Assembly (NCBI GenBank): GCA_023393375.1
Contig: JAEWLI010000087.1
Span: 1 to 5,939 of the forward strand
From: Bacteroidota bacterium
GTDB taxonomy: Bacteria; Bacteroidota; Bacteroidia; Cytophagales; Cyclobacteriaceae
DNA: 5,939 bases
Direction: 5' to 3'
The position numbers and the translations under genes are program-made. The notes below the pieces were generated by a model. The model searched no databases. It saw nothing but the letters and a program-made list of their open reading frames with translations, and was not told the origin of the DNA. Shown piece after piece: positions 1 through 5,937 of the stretch; position 1 is the first letter of the stretch, and every line of letters begins with the position of its first letter.

Positions 1-348
1 ACTGGTAACTATTACCTGTTGTGCCGGATCAATTTTTTCAACCAATGCCATTCGAAAATAGAAGTTCTCATTGTTTTCTATGATTTTTCGCAATGGACCA
101 GCGATAGAATCAGGTTCTAATCCTGCAGTAGCTACCTGGTAGAGCAATGGTTGAAAGGTGTGGTAATTATGCCTGTCTAGCATCACCACCTGATAGTAGT
201 TGGTTTTTAATTTTTTTGCCAGTTCAATTCCCGCAAAGCCTCCTCCAATGATGACAATACGTGGTTTTTCCGTTTTTGGAATGTTTACTTCTTCATGAAT
301 ATGAAGTGGATTATCCTGTTTGAGTGTTTCTGCAAGTGAGAATTCCAT
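1..348 (-). CDS. ndh: Type II NADH:quinone oxidoreductase (NDH-2), N-terminal part, cut by window edge
   Basis: This is the first 116 residues of a flavoprotein that, by family, oxidises NADH and passes electrons to quinone at the cytoplasmic face of the inner membrane without pumping protons. Seen: a beta strand (RIVIIGGG) leading into the dinucleotide-binding GGGFAG at residues 35-40, then an acidic residue at the end of the second strand (D58 in VVMLDRHNYH), as expected for binding the FAD ribose. The segment HTFQPLLYQVATAGLEP at residues 63-79 is a strong hallmark of NDH-2. The ATG at 346-348 is the only Met codon before the Rossmann fold. It gives a polar N-terminal leader of about 28 residues, somewhat long for the family. 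The gene continues beyond base 1 on the minus strand, so the NADH-binding domain and membrane anchor are not visible. No clear ribosome binding site or consensus promoter is seen upstream. A related FAD-dependent pyridine nucleotide-disulphide oxidoreductase is the alternative, but the 63-79 motif makes it unlikely. Confidence 0.9.
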   Translation of the reverse strand, partial: MEFSLAETLKQDNPLHIHEEVNIPKTEKPRIVIIGGGFAGIELAKKLKTNYYQVVMLDRHNYHTFQPLLYQVATAGLEPDSIAGPLRKIIENNENFYFRMALVEKIDPAQQVIVTS

Positions 349-422
349 AATTTTATATAAGCAAGTCTTCTGTCTATATATCGTAATATCCCTATAAAGG
401 TTTTAATTTTTTTGGAAAAGAG

Positions 423-453
423 AAAGGGCAGTTCGCATTGGAAACTGCCCTTT
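423..453 (-). terminator. Rho-independent terminator of the lipoprotein gene
   Basis: A perfect 11-bp stem (AAAGGGCAGTT at 423-433 pairing with AACTGCCCTTT at 443-453) encloses a 9-base loop. Read on the minus strand, the 3' arm ends in TTT and is followed by CTCTTTTCC, a pyrimidine-rich tail. On the plus strand the hairpin is followed by AAATATTG, which is not U-rich, so I assign it to minus-strand transcription. It lies about 45 bases after the stop of the lipoprotein gene and before the ndh start, which suggests the two are transcribed separately. Confidence 0.8.
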
Positions 454-499
454 AAATATTGAAAATGTTAATAAAAGTGTTGAGTGGAATGCGTAAATC

Positions 500-1270
500 T
501 TATAAACTTACGTTTTCATCGTCAAAATTCATGTCTTGCAAATTAAAGGATACACCCATTGGATTATTTTGAGCAGTGGCAATATCAATGGTGATATTAT
601 AACCTTTCAATTTTTCAAAGTCTTTTTCGAATGGGATTTCTATAATATCCATCTCATTTCCTTCTGAATCGAATAAAATGACTTCAATAGAACTTGAATA
701 GAAAGGCAGAGTATATGTAAACTCTGGATTGTCTTTTTCAGAAGCATTCAAATAATAACGATATTGGCCACCTTCAGTAGAAAGTGTACTCAGCATATAG
801 GTGGATTCATCAATGGAAGTAATTGCCTGGAAATTTACGCGTGCTTCTATTTTATCGCAACCCGCAGGCCAGCTTATCGGAGTTACTTTAAACCGGGTTG
901 TAATTCCTTCAAGCGTAAGGTCCAGATCCTGTGATTCAGCAGGGTTGAAGGTGATTTCTTTGTAAAATAAGGTGCTGCCGGAAAAAGCATTTGCATATAA
1001 AGTGTATTCCTGAGCTTTAAGGCCTTTTAATAAAAGACTGCTGTTAAGGTCAATTACGTATTGATTATCATATGGATTGCCATTCCCTTCGAGTGTAATA
1101 CGGATCTGAATTTGTTCATCATTTAGTCTGGCTGACTCTTCAAATACGTTGATAAATGAATTAATCTTCAATTTAACATCATACGTTCCTTGTAATTCTT
1201 CTTCCTGAACCAAATCCTCAGTACAAGATATAAAGAACGGGATAAGTAACAATAGTAGAAACTTTCTCAT
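500..1270 (-). CDS. Predicted outer-membrane/surface lipoprotein of unknown function, 256 aa
   Basis: I do not recognise the family. Seen: a lipoprotein signal peptide with a basic start (MRK), a hydrophobic core at residues 4-14 (LLLLLIPFFIS) and a lipobox ending at Cys16 (FISC), so the protein should be cleaved and lipidated there. The residues just after the cysteine are polar and acidic (TEDLVQEEE, 17-25). In Bacteroidota an acidic patch near the lipidated cysteine can act as an export signal to the cell surface, but whether this one does is inference. The mature part alternates short hydrophobic and polar stretches (for example YDVKLKI near 30, IQIRITL near 54, TTRFKVT near 124, and YNITIDIA near the C terminus). 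This suggests a beta-sandwich or tandem Ig-like folds, perhaps two domains of roughly 100 residues each. The only other cysteine is Cys138 (WPAGCDK). The C-terminal end is acidic (NFDDEN). The ATG at 1268-1270 is fixed by the signal peptide. The gene stands alone, with a terminator downstream and a long gap upstream. Confidence 0.75.
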   Translation of the reverse strand: MRKFLLLLLIPFFISCTEDLVQEEELQGTYDVKLKINSFINVFEESARLNDEQIQIRITLEGNGNPYDNQYVIDLNSSLLLKGLKAQEYTLYANAFSGSTLFYKEITFNPAESQDLDLTLEGITTRFKVTPISWPAGCDKIEARVNFQAITSIDESTYMLSTLSTEGGQYRYYLNASEKDNPEFTYTLPFYSSSIEVILFDSEGNEMDIIEIPFEKDFEKLKGYNITIDIATAQNNPMGVSFNLQDMNFDDENVSL

Positions 1271-1362
1271 AATACTGGTTTTTTTAGTTATCTGTTTTGA
1301 TTATCTATGATTATTACACGCTGTTTTCAAAATAAAGTTTTTTAAATTTTAAGATTGTATTG

Positions 1363-1394
1363 CAAATTAACCATAAAATATCTGAATAAACCAA
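1363..1394 (-). promoter_or_regulatory. Candidate Bacteroidota-type promoter for the lipoprotein gene
   Basis: On the minus strand, TTG (1394-1392) is followed after 21 bases by TTAATTTG (1370-1363), which matches 5 of the 6 fixed positions of TAnnTTTG. The spacing fits the -33/-7 pattern known for this phylum. Transcription would start near 1356 and give a leader of about 86 bases. The region is very AT-rich, so chance matches are common. A second -7-like box, TTATTTTG, lies closer to the gene but has no TTG at a suitable distance. Confidence 0.3.
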
Positions 1395-1474
1395 TTATTC
1401 CTGTATTATTTTGTAAATAAATTATATTATTTAGATAATCTTCTGTTTGCTAACCCTGTGAATATATATAAGAA

Positions 1475-1510
1475 TACTGCATGGGGTGAAAACAGAGTTT
1501 AAATGCAGTA
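1475..1510. repeat. 8-bp inverted repeat upstream of a short ORF
   Basis: TACTGCAT (1475-1482) is repeated inverted as ATGCAGTA (1503-1510) around a 20-base spacer. The spacer can itself fold (AAAC at 1490-1493 with GTTT at 1497-1500), so the whole could form an interrupted hairpin. It ends 22 bases before the TACATTTG box at 1533-1540. That is where an operator could sit, but no protein or function can be assigned. Confidence 0.45.
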
Positions 1511-1532
1511 ATTTCTAAATTTCGGTTAATTA

Positions 1533-1540
1533 TACATTTG
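1533..1540 (+). promoter_or_regulatory. Exact match to the Bacteroidota -7 box (TAnnTTTG)
   Basis: TACATTTG matches all six fixed positions of the -7 element used by the main sigma factor in Bacteroidota. No TTG is found 17-23 bases upstream; the nearest is a TTTC at 1512-1515, so the -33 element is missing or degenerate. If active, transcription would start near 1547, about 15 bases before the ATG of a short ORF. Confidence 0.3.
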
Positions 1541-1561
1541 GAAATAACATTTCTGTCCAGA

Positions 1562-1732
1562 ATGAATTACTTTAAATACACTAACCGATTAATTGAAATT
1601 ATGTTTTTTACGACAGGAGGGCTACAGGGATTTGATTCAACTTGTTCCGCTTGTAAACAATTTGATCATATAAGTGAATTATCCGGGAACTATGACCACA
1701 AAACCAAAATAAACCCTCGGGGAAAAGGTTAA
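1562..1732 (+). CDS. Possible small ORF, 56 aa, doubtful
   Basis: The frame is open from a TTG at 1538, but that TTG lies inside the TACATTTG box, so the ATG at 1562 is the more sensible start. The product would begin MNYFKYTNRLIEIMFF and end NPRGKG. It has a CxxC pair (CSAC), a short hydrophobic patch (IEIMFF) and a basic C-terminal end. It matches no family I know. There is no ribosome binding site, and the amino acid pattern is not clearly protein-like. The argument for it is the promoter-like box close upstream; the argument against is length and AT-rich context. It converges with the tesA-like gene with 50 bases between the stops. It may equally be noncoding. Confidence 0.2.
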   Translation: MNYFKYTNRLIEIMFFTTGGLQGFDSTCSACKQFDHISELSGNYDHKTKINPRGKG

Positions 1733-1782
1733 TCATAGATCCTTATAATCTAAGATTAGAACAATGGTTTAAAAATGCGTAA

Positions 1783-2409
1783 CTAAATTACCTCTTTCAG
1801 TACTTTCCAGACATTTTCTGCTAATATTTTGTGGCCTTCCACATTAGGATGTATCCCGTCAGACTGGTTATATTTTGGATTTCCTCCCACACCTTCCAGC
1901 AAGAAAGGGATTAATTTTACATTTTCCTTCTTCGCCACATTCTTGAATGTCTGTTGAAATTGGTCGGCGTATGTTTTACCTAAATTGGGGGGCATCTGCA
2001 TTCCGGCTAGCAGGATGGTTACATCCGGATATTTGTCCCTTACTTTTTTTATGATCCCGGAAAGATTTGACTCGGTTTGACTGACGTCTAAACCCCGCAG
2101 GCCATCGTTGGCTCCTAACTCAAGTACGAATATGTCAATGTGGTTATTTTTTAATATCCAATCAATACGTCCTAATCCACCTGCGGTAGTTTCCCCGCTC
2201 AATCCGGCGTTCACTACCTGATAATCATAATCCGAAGCCTTTAATTTTTGCTGAATGATTCCCGGAAATGATTGTTGCGGTGTAACTCCCAGTCCAGCAG
2301 TAAGGCTGTTGCCAAAAAATAGAATGGTTTTTTTGTCCTGAGCATTTGCCTGATTTACAAGTATTACCAGGGTGAATAAAATCAATAAGGTTCGTTGTAT
2401 TAGCTTCAT
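1783..2409 (-). CDS. tesA: Secreted TesA-type SGNH/GDSL esterase (arylesterase, lysophospholipase L1 family)
   Basis: The 208-residue product should hydrolyse carboxylic or thioester bonds of lipids outside the cytoplasm. Seen: a Sec signal peptide (MKLIQRT, hydrophobic core at 8-18, likely cleavage after ANA at 21-23), then all four SGNH blocks. Block I is FFGNSLTAG with nucleophile Ser35, block II has Gly69 (NAGLSGETT), block III is GANDG with Asn101, and block V is DGIHPN with Asp184 and His187. The stretches ELGANDGLRG and DGIHPN closely resemble E. coli TesA. Block I reads GNSL instead of the usual GDSL; the serine, glycine, asparagine and histidine used in catalysis are all present. I start at the ATG at 2407-2409, not at the in-frame ATG at 2511, because only the later start puts the signal peptide at the N terminus. 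The gene is divergent from the ybbA-ybbP-like operon, as in E. coli. This suggests a shared role in handling lipids or hydrophobic esters. The true substrate cannot be read from sequence. Confidence 0.92.
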   Translation of the reverse strand: MKLIQRTLLILFTLVILVNQANAQDKKTILFFGNSLTAGLGVTPQQSFPGIIQQKLKASDYDYQVVNAGLSGETTAGGLGRIDWILKNNHIDIFVLELGANDGLRGLDVSQTESNLSGIIKKVRDKYPDVTILLAGMQMPPNLGKTYADQFQQTFKNVAKKENVKLIPFLLEGVGGNPKYNQSDGIHPNVEGHKILAENVWKVLKEVI

Positions 2410-2440
2410 AATTATTAAATTTTTGAACAACCAATAATAG

Positions 2441-2461
2441 CAAAAACCAAACCGGTTTTTG
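2441..2461. repeat. 8-bp inverted repeat (hairpin) in the tesA leader
   Basis: CAAAAACC (2441-2448) pairs with GGTTTTTG (2454-2461) around a 5-base loop. It lies 31 bases upstream of the tesA-like start and inside the leader that the candidate minus-strand promoter would produce. It could be an operator, or an RNA hairpin affecting leader stability or early termination. Only two C-G pairs sit in the core next to an A/T run, so it should be a weak structure. Confidence 0.45.
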
Positions 2462-2504
2462 AAGCGATTTATAGGAATGGATTTAAAGTTTATTTTTCCA
2501 TTAA

Positions 2505-2537
2505 CAAACATTAACAGCCGTTTGTCATTATCTTCAA
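2505..2537 (-). promoter_or_regulatory. Candidate Bacteroidota-type promoter for tesA
   Basis: On the minus strand, TTG (2537-2535) is followed after 22 bases by AATGTTTG (2512-2505), which matches 5 of the 6 fixed positions of TAnnTTTG. Transcription would start near 2498, giving a leader of roughly 89 bases that includes the hairpin at 2441-2461. It overlaps the plus-strand candidate promoter. Confidence 0.35.
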
Positions 2538-2554
2538 TTTAATTCAAACATTTG
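2522..2554 (+). promoter_or_regulatory. Candidate Bacteroidota-type promoter for the ybbA-ybbP operon
   Basis: TTG (2522-2524) is followed after 22 bases by AACATTTG (2547-2554), which matches 5 of the 6 fixed positions of TAnnTTTG with spacing in the accepted range. Transcription would start near 2561, leaving a short leader of about 23 bases before the ATG at 2584. A TATAAT at 2560-2565 also exists, but the E. coli-type -10 is not the usual signal in this phylum. Confidence 0.4.
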
Positions 2555-2583
2555 AATGATTATAATTGGTTATTGTAATTGCT

Positions 2584-3276
2584 ATGCCAGAGATACTTAA
2601 ACTTGTAAATGTGAATAAGAGTTTCCCCATTTCATCGGGAAAAAAATTGAATATTCTTCACGATATTTCTTTTTCTGTAAATGAAGGTGAAGGAATGTCC
2701 ATCATAGGACCGTCAGGAAGCGGAAAGACAACCCTCCTCGGCTTATGTGCGGGACTGGATGAGCCTACTTCAGGTACGGTATGGCTGAATGGCATTGAGT
2801 TAAACCGACTTGACGAAGATGACAGGGCATATGTGAGGAACCAATATGTGGGATTCATTTTTCAGAATTTTCAATTGTTGCCTACCCTCACAGCACTTGA
2901 GAATGTGACCATTCCCCTCGAACTAAGAGGTGAAAGGAATGTTGAAAATGCTGCCAAAGACCTGCTTGGTAAGGTGGGGCTTGGTGACCGAATGAAACAT
3001 TATCCTTCCCAATTATCCGGAGGGGAACAGCAAAGGGTAGCCATTGCCAGAGCTTATGTAAGCAATCCCAGCATATTATTTGGTGATGAACCCACCGGTA
3101 ATCTTGATGAAGAAACTGCCTATGAAATCACCCAACTTCTGTTTGATATCAATCGGGAAAACCATACCACTCTGGTTTTGGTGACCCATAACCTTGAACT
3201 GGCTGAAAAAACGGGAAGAATATTAAAACTGCATGGAGGTAGCCTGGTAGAAGATAAAGTGATCGCCAAACATTGA
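2584..3276 (+). CDS. ybbA: YbbA/LolD-type ABC transporter ATP-binding protein
   Basis: This 230-residue cytoplasmic ATPase should pair as a dimer with the permease encoded next to it. Seen in order: Walker A GPSGSGKT (residues 42-49), Q-loop Gln94 (FIFQNFQLLP), signature LSGGE (144-148), Walker B ILFGDEP (164-170) with catalytic Glu169, D-loop NLD (173-175) and H-loop His202 (LVTHN). All catalytic residues are intact and the length is normal for the MacB/LolD/FtsE class. The segment QNFQLLPTLTALENV is typical of ATPases that work with FtsX/MacB-fold permeases. I start at the ATG at 2584; the frame can be extended to a TTG at 2566, but that only adds MVIVIA and leaves almost no leader after the candidate promoter. 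No Shine-Dalgarno is seen. The stop is 1 base before the next gene, so the two are surely co-transcribed. LolD is the main alternative, but a YbbP-type partner and the divergent tesA favour YbbA. Confidence 0.92.
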   Translation: MPEILKLVNVNKSFPISSGKKLNILHDISFSVNEGEGMSIIGPSGSGKTTLLGLCAGLDEPTSGTVWLNGIELNRLDEDDRAYVRNQYVGFIFQNFQLLPTLTALENVTIPLELRGERNVENAAKDLLGKVGLGDRMKHYPSQLSGGEQQRVAIARAYVSNPSILFGDEPTGNLDEETAYEITQLLFDINRENHTTLVLVTHNLELAEKTGRILKLHGGSLVEDKVIAKH

Positions 3277-3277
3277 T

Positions 3278-5851
3278 ATGGATTATATAATCAAACTGAT
3301 TCGAAAAAGGAAATTTCCTGCATTGCAAGGTTGGGTTTGGAAGCTGGCATGGCACGATGCACGCTTCAATTTTGGCCGGTTAATGTTGTTTATAGGCTCT
3401 ATTATTATTGGTGTGGCTGGTCTTACCGCCATCAGTGGGTTTAACGATAACCTTCAACAAGATATTGATGACCAGGCACGTGAACTTGTAGGTGCCGACC
3501 TGGTGATTGAAAACGATGATGTGGATGCGGCTGTAGCAGATTCTGTTTTGGTTTTTGTAGATTCATTAGCCAAGTCTTCTGCAAAAGATGCCCGTTTTGC
3601 TTCTATGGTATTGTTCCCCAAATCTGGTGGATCGCGTTTGATCCAGGTGATTGCTATGGAAGGTGAATTTCCATTTTATGGTCAAATCGAAACCACACCG
3701 TCATCGGATATCAAACCTTTTCGAAAGGGCAATGCCGTCATGATCGATGAGTCACTGGCAATACAATACCAGGTAGAAACAGGAGATTCATTGCACTTGG
3801 GGGAAGGTCAATATTTGATTTCAGCAATAATCACCAAATATCCGGGCAATGCAGACATCAGAACATCAATCTCGCCCGGTGTTTACCTGCCTTTGTCAAG
3901 ATTGCCGGAAACGGAATTGGTGCAATTAGGATCAAGGGTAGAATACAATACCTATTATCAACTGGATGAAAATTTATTGCCTGAAATCATTGAAAAATTA
4001 AGGCCATTGAGAGAAAAGCACGGTTTGTCGTGGGATACAGTGGAAGAACAGAAGGAAGACATGAGCCGGGCATTTCAAAACCTCTACCGTTATTTCAATC
4101 TTTTAGGGTTTGTTGCCCTCATACTTGGCAGTGTGGGTGTAGCCAGTTCAGTTTACGTGTACATGCAGGAAAAACGCAATTCTTCAGCGGTGTTACGATG
4201 TATTGGTGCAGAAGGATGGCACATCTTCTGGATCTTTTTTATTCAGGTAGTGGTACTTGGTTTAATAGGAAGTTTATTGGGCATATTAATAGGGCTTGGT
4301 ATTCAGTATGCATTACCTTTTGTAGTAAGTGATTTCCTGCCTGTCGATGTGACCATCAGGTGGTCATGGGGTGCCGTATTGTCCGGTTTATTGGCGGGAA
4401 TGAGCATTTCTGTGCTTTTTTCTGCCCTTCCTTTAAATGACATGAGATTTATTTCACCGCTTGAAATTTTAAGAACTACACGTGTCAAAAAGAAATCCCG
4501 ATCAGCTGCCAGAATAGTAATTGTCCTGTTGATCCTGGCTTTCCCATTCTTTTTTGCAGTTTTCCTTACCAAAAGCTGGTTCAACAGCCTTGCCTTTTAT
4601 GTGGGTTTAGCAGTGGCATTGAGCAGTTTATTTTTAATAGCAAAGGGGCTTATGTTTTTGGTGAAAAAGCTGAATCCCCGTCGTCAGAATATTTCCTGGA
4701 AACTGGGATTTTCCAATCTATTTCGGCCCAATAATCAAACAACTGTGCTGGTAATCGTAATTGGTTTGGGAGCATTTTTGATTGCCACTATGACCCTCGT
4801 GCAGAATAGCCTTTTAGGACAGGTAGAATTTGTGGGTTCCGGAGACCGGTCAAATACCGTTTTATTTGATATTCAACCTTATCAAAAAGATGAAATTCTA
4901 AATCTGGTAGAAGAGTATGAGGCACCCGTTCAGCAACTGGTACCCATTGTGACCATGAGAATTTCGGGATTACATGGCCAGACGGTTGAGGAAATTCAGC
5001 AGGATACCTCCTTGAATATTTCCAACTGGCGAATGATCCGGGAGTATCGGGTGACTTACCGTGACAGTCTGATTGATTCAGAAAAAGTAATTGAAGGCGA
5101 TTGGGTACATCAACCGATTGCCGAAGGGGATTCTGTCTTTATTTCTATTACAAAAGACATGGCCGAAAGCCTTAATTTGAAACTTGGCGATGAAATAGTA
5201 TTTGACGTGCAGGGGGTACCAGTGACTACTTATGTGGGCAGCTTCAGGGAAGTTGACTGGCAAAGGGTTCAAACCAACTTTATGGTGGTTTTCCCGGAAG
5301 GTGTACTTGAGCAAGCACCACAGTTTTATGTCATTGTGTCCCGTTTCGATGACAAGCAGGTGTCTGCTGATTTTCAAAATGCGTTGGTTACCAAGTATCC
5401 AAATGTTTCTATGATTGACCTCACCCTCATTTTGACTACTTTGGATGATATTTTTGATAAAATAGCTTTCATCATCCGCTTTCTGGCTCTATTCAGTATC
5501 ATTACAGGCATTTTAGTGCTGTCGGCAGCGATCATGAACAGCAAATATGCCCGTTTGAAAGAAAATGTAATGCTTCGAACCATAGGTGCATTAAAAAAAC
5601 AGATAGTAGGAATGACGCTGGTAGAATATGGCTATTTAGGGGCGTTTGCCGGTTTATCCGGTATCCTGCTGTCGTTGGCAGGATCCTGGATTTTGGCCAA
5701 TTACTTTTTTGATATCCTGTTTTTCCCTGATCTGCTTACACTGTTCCTGATATGGCTGATGATTTTAGGTATCACGGTGGGGGTTGGCTGGATCAATACC
5801 CGGTCTGTATTGAATAAATCACCTTTGGAGGTATTGAGGAAAGAAGGATAG
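3278..5851 (+). CDS. ybbP: YbbP-type ABC transporter permease (duplicated FtsX/MacB fold), 857 aa
   Basis: This inner-membrane permease is the partner of the preceding ATPase. Seen: ten likely membrane segments, near residues 34-54, 272-296, 316-348, 362-384, 411-430, 437-463, 487-508, 728-753, 775-803 and 813-838. Two large periplasmic domains lie at about 55-265 and 510-725. The fold is duplicated: each half ends with an FtsX domain of three helices, closing with SPLEILR (393-399) and SPLEVLR (848-854). Cytoplasmic coupling segments with LRCIGAEGWH (306-315) and LRTIGALKKQ (766-775) are also repeated. Two segments resemble E. coli YbbP as I recall it: FPFYGQIETTP (131-141) and VDWQRVQTNFMVVFPEG (659-675). 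E. coli YbbP is about 800 residues, so this one is slightly longer and complete. By family it is a mechanotransmission machine rather than a classic channel, probably acting on lipids or hydrophobic esters with TesA. Its ATG follows the ybbA stop by 1 base, which suggests translational coupling. The substrate is unknown. Confidence 0.92.
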   Translation: MDYIIKLIRKRKFPALQGWVWKLAWHDARFNFGRLMLFIGSIIIGVAGLTAISGFNDNLQQDIDDQARELVGADLVIENDDVDAAVADSVLVFVDSLAKSSAKDARFASMVLFPKSGGSRLIQVIAMEGEFPFYGQIETTPSSDIKPFRKGNAVMIDESLAIQYQVETGDSLHLGEGQYLISAIITKYPGNADIRTSISPGVYLPLSRLPETELVQLGSRVEYNTYYQLDENLLPEIIEKLRPLREKHGLSWDTVEEQKEDMSRAFQNLYRYFNLLGFVALILGSVGVASSVYVYMQEKRNSSAVLRCIGAEGWHIFWIFFIQVVVLGLIGSLLGILIGLGIQYALPFVVSDFLPVDVTIRWSWGAVLSGLLAGMSISVLFSALPLNDMRFISPLEILRTTRVKKKSRSAARIVIVLLILAFPFFFAVFLTKSWFNSLAFYVGLAVALSSLFLIAKGLMFLVKKLNPRRQNISWKLGFSNLFRPNNQTTVLVIVIGLGAFLIATMTLVQNSLLGQVEFVGSGDRSNTVLFDIQPYQKDEILNLVEEYEAPVQQLVPIVTMRISGLHGQTVEEIQQDTSLNISNWRMIREYRVTYRDSLIDSEKVIEGDWVHQPIAEGDSVFISITKDMAESLNLKLGDEIVFDVQGVPVTTYVGSFREVDWQRVQTNFMVVFPEGVLEQAPQFYVIVSRFDDKQVSADFQNALVTKYPNVSMIDLTLILTTLDDIFDKIAFIIRFLALFSIITGILVLSAAIMNSKYARLKENVMLRTIGALKKQIVGMTLVEYGYLGAFAGLSGILLSLAGSWILANYFFDILFFPDLLTLFLIWLMILGITVGVGWINTRSVLNKSPLEVLRKEG

Positions 5852-5871
5852 GGTTTCAGATTTATAATTTG

Positions 5872-5937
5872 TTATTCAGATTCAGAAATTCCTGTTTTAG
5901 CACCCAGAATTTCTCGCCGGGTAAAACCAAATGGGAT
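5872..5937 (-). CDS. C-terminal end of an unidentified convergent gene, cut by window edge
   Basis: Read on the minus strand, the last visible frame gives IPFGFTRREILGAKTGISES and one further Glu, then TAA at 5874-5872. The mix of charged and small residues looks like real coding sequence. A second frame stays open to a TAA at 5864-5862 (ending FLNLNNKL), and I cannot exclude it. Either way a convergent minus-strand gene would end about 10-20 bases after the ybbP stop. The fragment is too short for a family call. Confidence 0.4.
   Translation of the reverse strand: MPFGFTRREILGAKTGISESE

Larger units (their letters stand above)
1271..1782. other. 512-base intergenic stretch without a convincing gene
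   Basis: This gap lies between the start of the lipoprotein gene and the end of the tesA-like gene, both on the minus strand. The part from 1271 to about 1470 is very AT-rich and should hold the lipoprotein promoter and leader. The part from about 1475 to 1732 contains a dyad, a TACATTTG box and a short plus-strand ORF, listed separately. No tRNA-like fold, tandem repeat or insertion sequence end was seen. A small hairpin, TAATC-TAA-GATTA (1746-1758), lies just beyond the tesA-like stop but lacks a T tract, so I do not call it a terminator. Confidence 0.6.

Noticed and set aside
1705..1725. CCC/GGG hairpin followed by a T-rich run on the minus strand as a tesA terminator
   Set aside because: The stem is only about three pairs and lies about 60 bases past the stop; too weak to call.
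2225..2443. 72-codon minus-strand frame inside the tesA gene
   Set aside because: It lies in another frame of a well-supported enzyme gene and its product has no recognisable features.
2410..2511. N-terminal extension of the tesA-like protein to an ATG at 2511
   Set aside because: It would place 34 mostly basic and aromatic residues before a textbook Sec signal peptide and would start inside the candidate promoter.
2566..2583. TTG start adding MVIVIA to the ABC ATPase
   Set aside because: An ATG at 2584 directly precedes the normal YbbA-type N terminus, and a start at 2566 would leave only a few bases of leader.
3274..3280. Possible frameshift or fusion between the ATPase and permease
   Set aside because: The TGA stop and the ATG are separated by a single base and both proteins are complete at this junction, so it is simple operon spacing.
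4030..4584. Plus- and minus-strand frames of 93-100 codons inside the permease gene
   Set aside because: They overlap the permease coding sequence, whose helices and motifs are continuous across this region.
5078..5583. Three frames of 60-99 codons over the second periplasmic domain and the helix after it
   Set aside because: These are shadows of the permease gene, which carries the conserved VDWQRVQTNF segment here in its own frame.
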